DNA of 7,668 bases from Candidatus Methanosuratincola petrocarbonis (ex Vanwonterghem et al. 2016) (GTDB lineage: Archaea; Thermoproteota; Methanomethylicia; Methanomethylicales; Methanomethylicaceae). The stretch's first letter is position 1, and the number at the start of each line of letters is the position of its first letter. The stretch spans positions 18,559-26,226 of the forward strand of contig MAGV01000083.1 in assembly GCA_001717015.1 (NCBI GenBank), read 5' to 3'. Under the pieces are notes generated by a model. The model was not told the DNA's origin and ran no database searches. It saw nothing but the letters and a program-made list of their open reading frames with translations. A program made the position numbers and the translations under genes. Positions 5,935-7,668 of this stretch are shown piece after piece.

Positions 5935-6896
5935 TTTGGAGCCTCCGAGTCCTTTACCCCCGCTTCGGTGAGCATAACCCAGGTCGAATTCCGGGGGTGC
6001 TTCGGTGAGTCGATCACACTGACCCTCGTCATGCCCTTTGATCTCTCCAGCCACAGCCTGAATGTGCAGCCGTGCGCAACAACATTCCCTCCAGCGGGTC
6101 TAGCCGGCTTCACCCCTGGTATGACCTCAGGGACGTCCAGGATCTGGTTTGTTACAACTATTATGGCATCATGCATTGTCGAGATCCTCTGGAGCTGGTG
6201 AATGAACGTGTTTAGCCTCTGTTGCCTTGAGACCAAATTTTCCCTCCCAGAATACTCTGCACGGAAGTGGGCTGTGAGCGAATCCACGATGATCAGGTCC
6301 GCCCTCTTCTCCACGACGTACTCTTGTGCAACCCTGAGTCCCTCGAACTGGTGATCCGAGTTGATGGCCCTGAATACATGCACGCGATCCAGTATCTGGT
6401 CACCATCTAACCCGAGCGCCTTTGCAATAGGGTAAAGCCTCTCGGGCTTGAAGGTGTCCTCCGTGTCTATGTAGAAAGCCGCCCCGTCAAGTCCTCCACG
6501 ATTCCGTGTCAGCTGCACGGTAAGGCAAAGCTGGAGGCAGATCTGAGTCTTCCCCGTGCCGTATGCCCCGATCAGCTCCGTGATCCCCGGCTCCAGGCCG
6601 CCGCAAAGCAGGAGGTCCAGGTTCTTCGATCCCGTCGTCAGGAATTGGATACTCTTCCTCCTCTCAAGATATTCCCTGGCAGTCATAACCTTCGGAAAAA
6701 CCGCTTCCCTGGCGTTCTTCACAGCCTCGCCTGCCTTGCCCTCAGCCAGCTCGCTTATTTCTTCGAGCTCCCTCGCAGGGATGCAGGCAAGATCCTTCAC
6801 TGTTTTAATCCCTGCCTTTCTCAGCTTCTCTGCAGTTGCAGATCCTATCCCTGCCAAATCCTCCAGCTCGAGCCCGTCTCCATCTTCATAGCCCAT
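5931..6896 (-). CDS. radA: DNA repair and recombination protein RadA
   Basis: RadA is the archaeal RecA/Rad51 recombinase that forms filaments on single-stranded DNA and drives strand exchange. The 321-residue protein has an N-terminal helix-hairpin-helix domain (about 10-62, LEDLAGIGSATAEKLRKAGI), a linker, then the ATPase core. Visible motifs are Walker A GAYGTGKT (110-117), DTEDTF with Glu146, Walker B LIIVDS (201-206), loop 1 region EYSGRENLVSRQQRLN (214-229), VVTNQ (247-251), loop 2 near 252-268, and RPAGGNVVAH and IDSPKHP near the end. The N-terminal domain excludes RadB. Divergences: the FxxA polymerisation motif reads VMTA (Val70), and the common GEFGSGKT is GAYGTGKT. ATG 6896 follows a GGAGG site by seven bases and overlaps the preceding gene by 11 bases. 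It is third in a four-gene overlapping operon. Confidence 0.95.
   Translation of the reverse strand: MGYEDGDGLELEDLAGIGSATAEKLRKAGIKTVKDLACIPARELEEISELAEGKAGEAVKNAREAVFPKVMTAREYLERRKSIQFLTTGSKNLDLLLCGGLEPGITELIGAYGTGKTQICLQLCLTVQLTRNRGGLDGAAFYIDTEDTFKPERLYPIAKALGLDGDQILDRVHVFRAINSDHQFEGLRVAQEYVVEKRADLIIVDSLTAHFRAEYSGRENLVSRQQRLNTFIHQLQRISTMHDAIIVVTNQILDVPEVIPGVKPARPAGGNVVAHGCTFRLWLERSKGMTRVSVIDSPKHPRNSTWVMLTEAGVKDSEAPK
5942..5946 (-). promoter_or_regulatory. Ribosome site fixing the GTG start of the RadA-coupled gene
   Basis: GGAGG lies inside the last codons of radA, seven bases before GTG 5934. It selects this start over the longer frame to 6054 and over internal ATG codons. Confidence 0.7.
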
Positions 6897-7197
6897 TGTA
6901 GACCCTCCTCAAGATCTCGATCGCGTCCAGGAGCAATTCCTTGCCATCCGCCTCTTTTCCAGCGGGGTCTTTCCTTTTGAGGATCGATCTCTCCGCCCCG
7001 AGTATTTCCAAAAACTCCTCGACGCTGTACTCCTCTTCGTTTATTTTCTCCTCCCTCCCGAACTTGCCTCTCGAAAAAACTGTTCTTCTTACCCTGTCCT
7101 CGCCTACGGCAGAAACCTCGACACCAAACACTCGGTCGCCTTGACCCCTGCCCAGGCTCCAGTAGATCCTGTTTTCAGACACGTACCTCACCCTCAT
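6886..7197 (-). CDS. Unrecognised 103-residue protein of the radA operon
   Basis: I do not recognise this protein. From ATG 7197 it begins MRVRYVSENRIYWSLG, with alternating hydrophobic residues suggesting three or four beta strands in the first 47 residues (RIYWSL, RVFGVEVSAV, RVRRTVFSR). Two helices follow: SVEEFLEILGAERSILKRK (about 58-76) and the C-terminal KELLLDAIEILRRVYNGL. It is rich in Arg, Lys and Glu, with no Cys, no signal peptide and no membrane segment, so a small cytosolic nucleic-acid or protein-binding role is possible but unproven. GGAGG at 7204-7208 lies six bases before ATG 7197. An ATG at 7218 in the same frame would start inside that site and is less likely. It overlaps the winged-helix gene by 23 bases and radA by 11 bases, so it is almost certainly co-translated with them. 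Confidence 0.75.
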   Translation of the reverse strand: MRVRYVSENRIYWSLGRGQGDRVFGVEVSAVGEDRVRRTVFSRGKFGREEKINEEEYSVEEFLEILGAERSILKRKDPAGKEADGKELLLDAIEILRRVYNGL

Positions 7198-7504
7198 TTT
7201 CTGCCTCCTCCTCATCAAGGGCCCGTTCTCCGGCCTTTGTCAGCCTGTACCAGTTAGTCCCGTTCCCGTCGGCAAACTCGATTATCAGGAAGTGCCTTGA
7301 GAGCATCCTCACAACCCTCTTAAGGGCGCCGCTCCGCTGTTTGGAGACTGCATCGACCGGGACCCTGCCACCCCTTATCATCACCATGAGCTCCTTGGCA
7401 GTCTGGTGCATTGTCTTGTCAGAGAAGATCTTCTCCAGAAGGGTAACCCTCTTTTCAACCTCCCTGTGCATCTTGAAGTCCTCGCCCAGGCTTCTCATAT
7501 GCAT
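7175..7504 (-). CDS. Winged-helix DNA-binding protein, first visible gene of the radA operon, probably 5'-truncated
   Basis: No named family is recognised. Residues 1-30 look like a helical, coiled lead-in (EDFKMHREVEKRVTLLEKIF). Residues 33-95 resemble a winged helix: helices around HQTAKELMVMIRGG and SKQRSGALKRVVRMLSRH, then a beta wing FLIIEFADGNGTNWYRLTKAG, whose Y-x-L-T-x-x-G ending is common in winged-helix regulators. The tail is acidic (LDEEEAENEGE). The first in-frame ATG is 7504, with GAGG eight bases upstream. However, the frame stays open for 46 more codons to the end of native DNA, with no other ATG, GTG or TTG, so the true start may be beyond the contig. It overlaps the next gene by 23 bases. 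It could regulate the operon or act in DNA processing with RadA. Confidence 0.7.
   Translation of the reverse strand: MHMRSLGEDFKMHREVEKRVTLLEKIFSDKTMHQTAKELMVMIRGGRVPVDAVSKQRSGALKRVVRMLSRHFLIIEFADGNGTNWYRLTKAGERALDEEEAENEGEVRV
7204..7208 (-). promoter_or_regulatory. Ribosome site deciding the start of the 103-residue protein
   Basis: GGAGG within the Glu-rich end of the winged-helix gene, six bases before ATG 7197. It rules out ATG 7218 as the main start. Confidence 0.65.
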
Positions 7505-7642
7505 CTCGATTTCCTCGTCCCCGACAGGTTTGAATCCGGTCCTCCTTATCCTGACTGGTCGTATTGCGTCCGAGTAGCGCGAAATAACGAGCAGCTGCTC
7601 CTGGGCAACGTTGGAGCAAGATCCTCCGGCGTCAGGTACCTG
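7505..7642 (-). other. Open reading frame upstream of the winged-helix ATG, possible missing N-terminus
   Basis: Forty-six codons in frame with the winged-helix gene have no stop and read as plausible protein (QLLVISRYSDAIRPVRIRR, then TGFKPVGDEEIE). A competing frame from 7644 reads GRYLTPEDLAPTLP and stops with TAA at 7546-7548; it could be the tail of an upstream gene. With so little native sequence, neither can be settled. No promoter is obvious. Confidence 0.4.
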
Positions 7643-7644
7643 CC

Positions 7645-7668
7645 CTGTCTCTTATACACATCTGACGC
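7645..7668 (+). other. Nextera/Tn5 sequencing adapter at contig end (artefact)
   Basis: CTGTCTCTTATACACATCT (7645-7663) is the 19-base Tn5 mosaic end as read through in Nextera libraries, and the following GACGC is the next five bases of the Nextera read-1-side adapter. It is not biological sequence. On the minus strand it supplies a TAA (7652-7654) in frame with the winged-helix gene, which would make that gene look complete. Confidence 0.97.

Noticed and set aside
5935..6054. Extension of the RadA-partner frame upstream to 6054, giving 225 residues
   Set aside because: The extra 40 residues lie wholly inside radA in another frame, are low in protein-like character, and the GGAGG-GTG arrangement at 5934-5946 gives a clean start.
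5443..6201. Plus-strand frames of 83 and 156 residues opposite radA and its partner
   Set aside because: No start signals or protein motifs; they shadow well-supported minus-strand genes.
7633..7642. Palindrome CAGGTACCTG near the right edge
   Set aside because: Ten symmetric bases at a contig end can easily arise by chance and have no context that supports a site.
1..7644. CRISPR array, tRNA or rRNA genes, riboswitch, IS element
   Set aside because: No spaced direct repeats, cloverleaf-like segments, conserved rRNA stretches or transposase motifs were seen; non-coding gaps are all under about 225 bases.
7645..7663. Tn5 mosaic end as evidence for a mobile element
   Set aside because: It abuts the contig end, continues into commercial adapter bases, and has no transposase or inverted partner; it is a library artefact.

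Overview
The window is archaeal. It carries an A/V-type ATP synthase pair, an archaeal TrmI-type tRNA methyltransferase, an Lrp/AsnC regulator, PEP synthase and a RadA recombinase with an N-terminal helix-hairpin-helix domain. Upstream spacers hold TATA-like boxes rather than -35/-10 boxes. A member of the TACK group is my best guess from the feel of the protein sequences, but the window alone does not settle the lineage. The right edge is the end of an assembled contig: the last 24 bases match a Nextera (Tn5) sequencing adapter, so native DNA stops at about 7644.

Left block (1-1755, minus strand): trmI, atpH (peripheral-stalk subunit) and atpC (truncated by the window edge) are read in that order. 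trmI and atpH overlap at their stop and start codons. atpC starts at a TTG, which hides it from a simple ATG search. A divergent spacer (1756-1923) separates this block from a plus-strand acylphosphatase gene, which also appears to use TTG.

Centre (2234-5301): a minus-strand Lrp/AsnC regulator and a plus-strand PEP synthase gene diverge from a 224-base spacer. The spacer contains a perfect 18-base palindrome between the regulator's TATA box and its start codon, which is a likely autoregulatory operator. A second, 12-base palindrome lies upstream of the PEP synthase promoter. The arrangement suggests, without proving it, that the regulator controls itself and perhaps the entry into gluconeogenesis.

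Right block (5377-7504, minus strand): four overlapping genes form one translation-coupled unit: a winged-helix protein, an unrecognised 103-residue protein, RadA, and a 185-residue protein that looks like a RecA-fold RadA paralogue whose ATP-binding P-loop has decayed. RadA itself has Val where the FxxA polymerisation motif normally has Phe. This recombination operon, especially the RadA-coupled pseudo-ATPase, is the part of the window most likely to be new. The winged-helix frame continues past its first ATG to the contig end, so that gene may be truncated.

No tRNA or rRNA gene, CRISPR array, insertion sequence or origin is visible.
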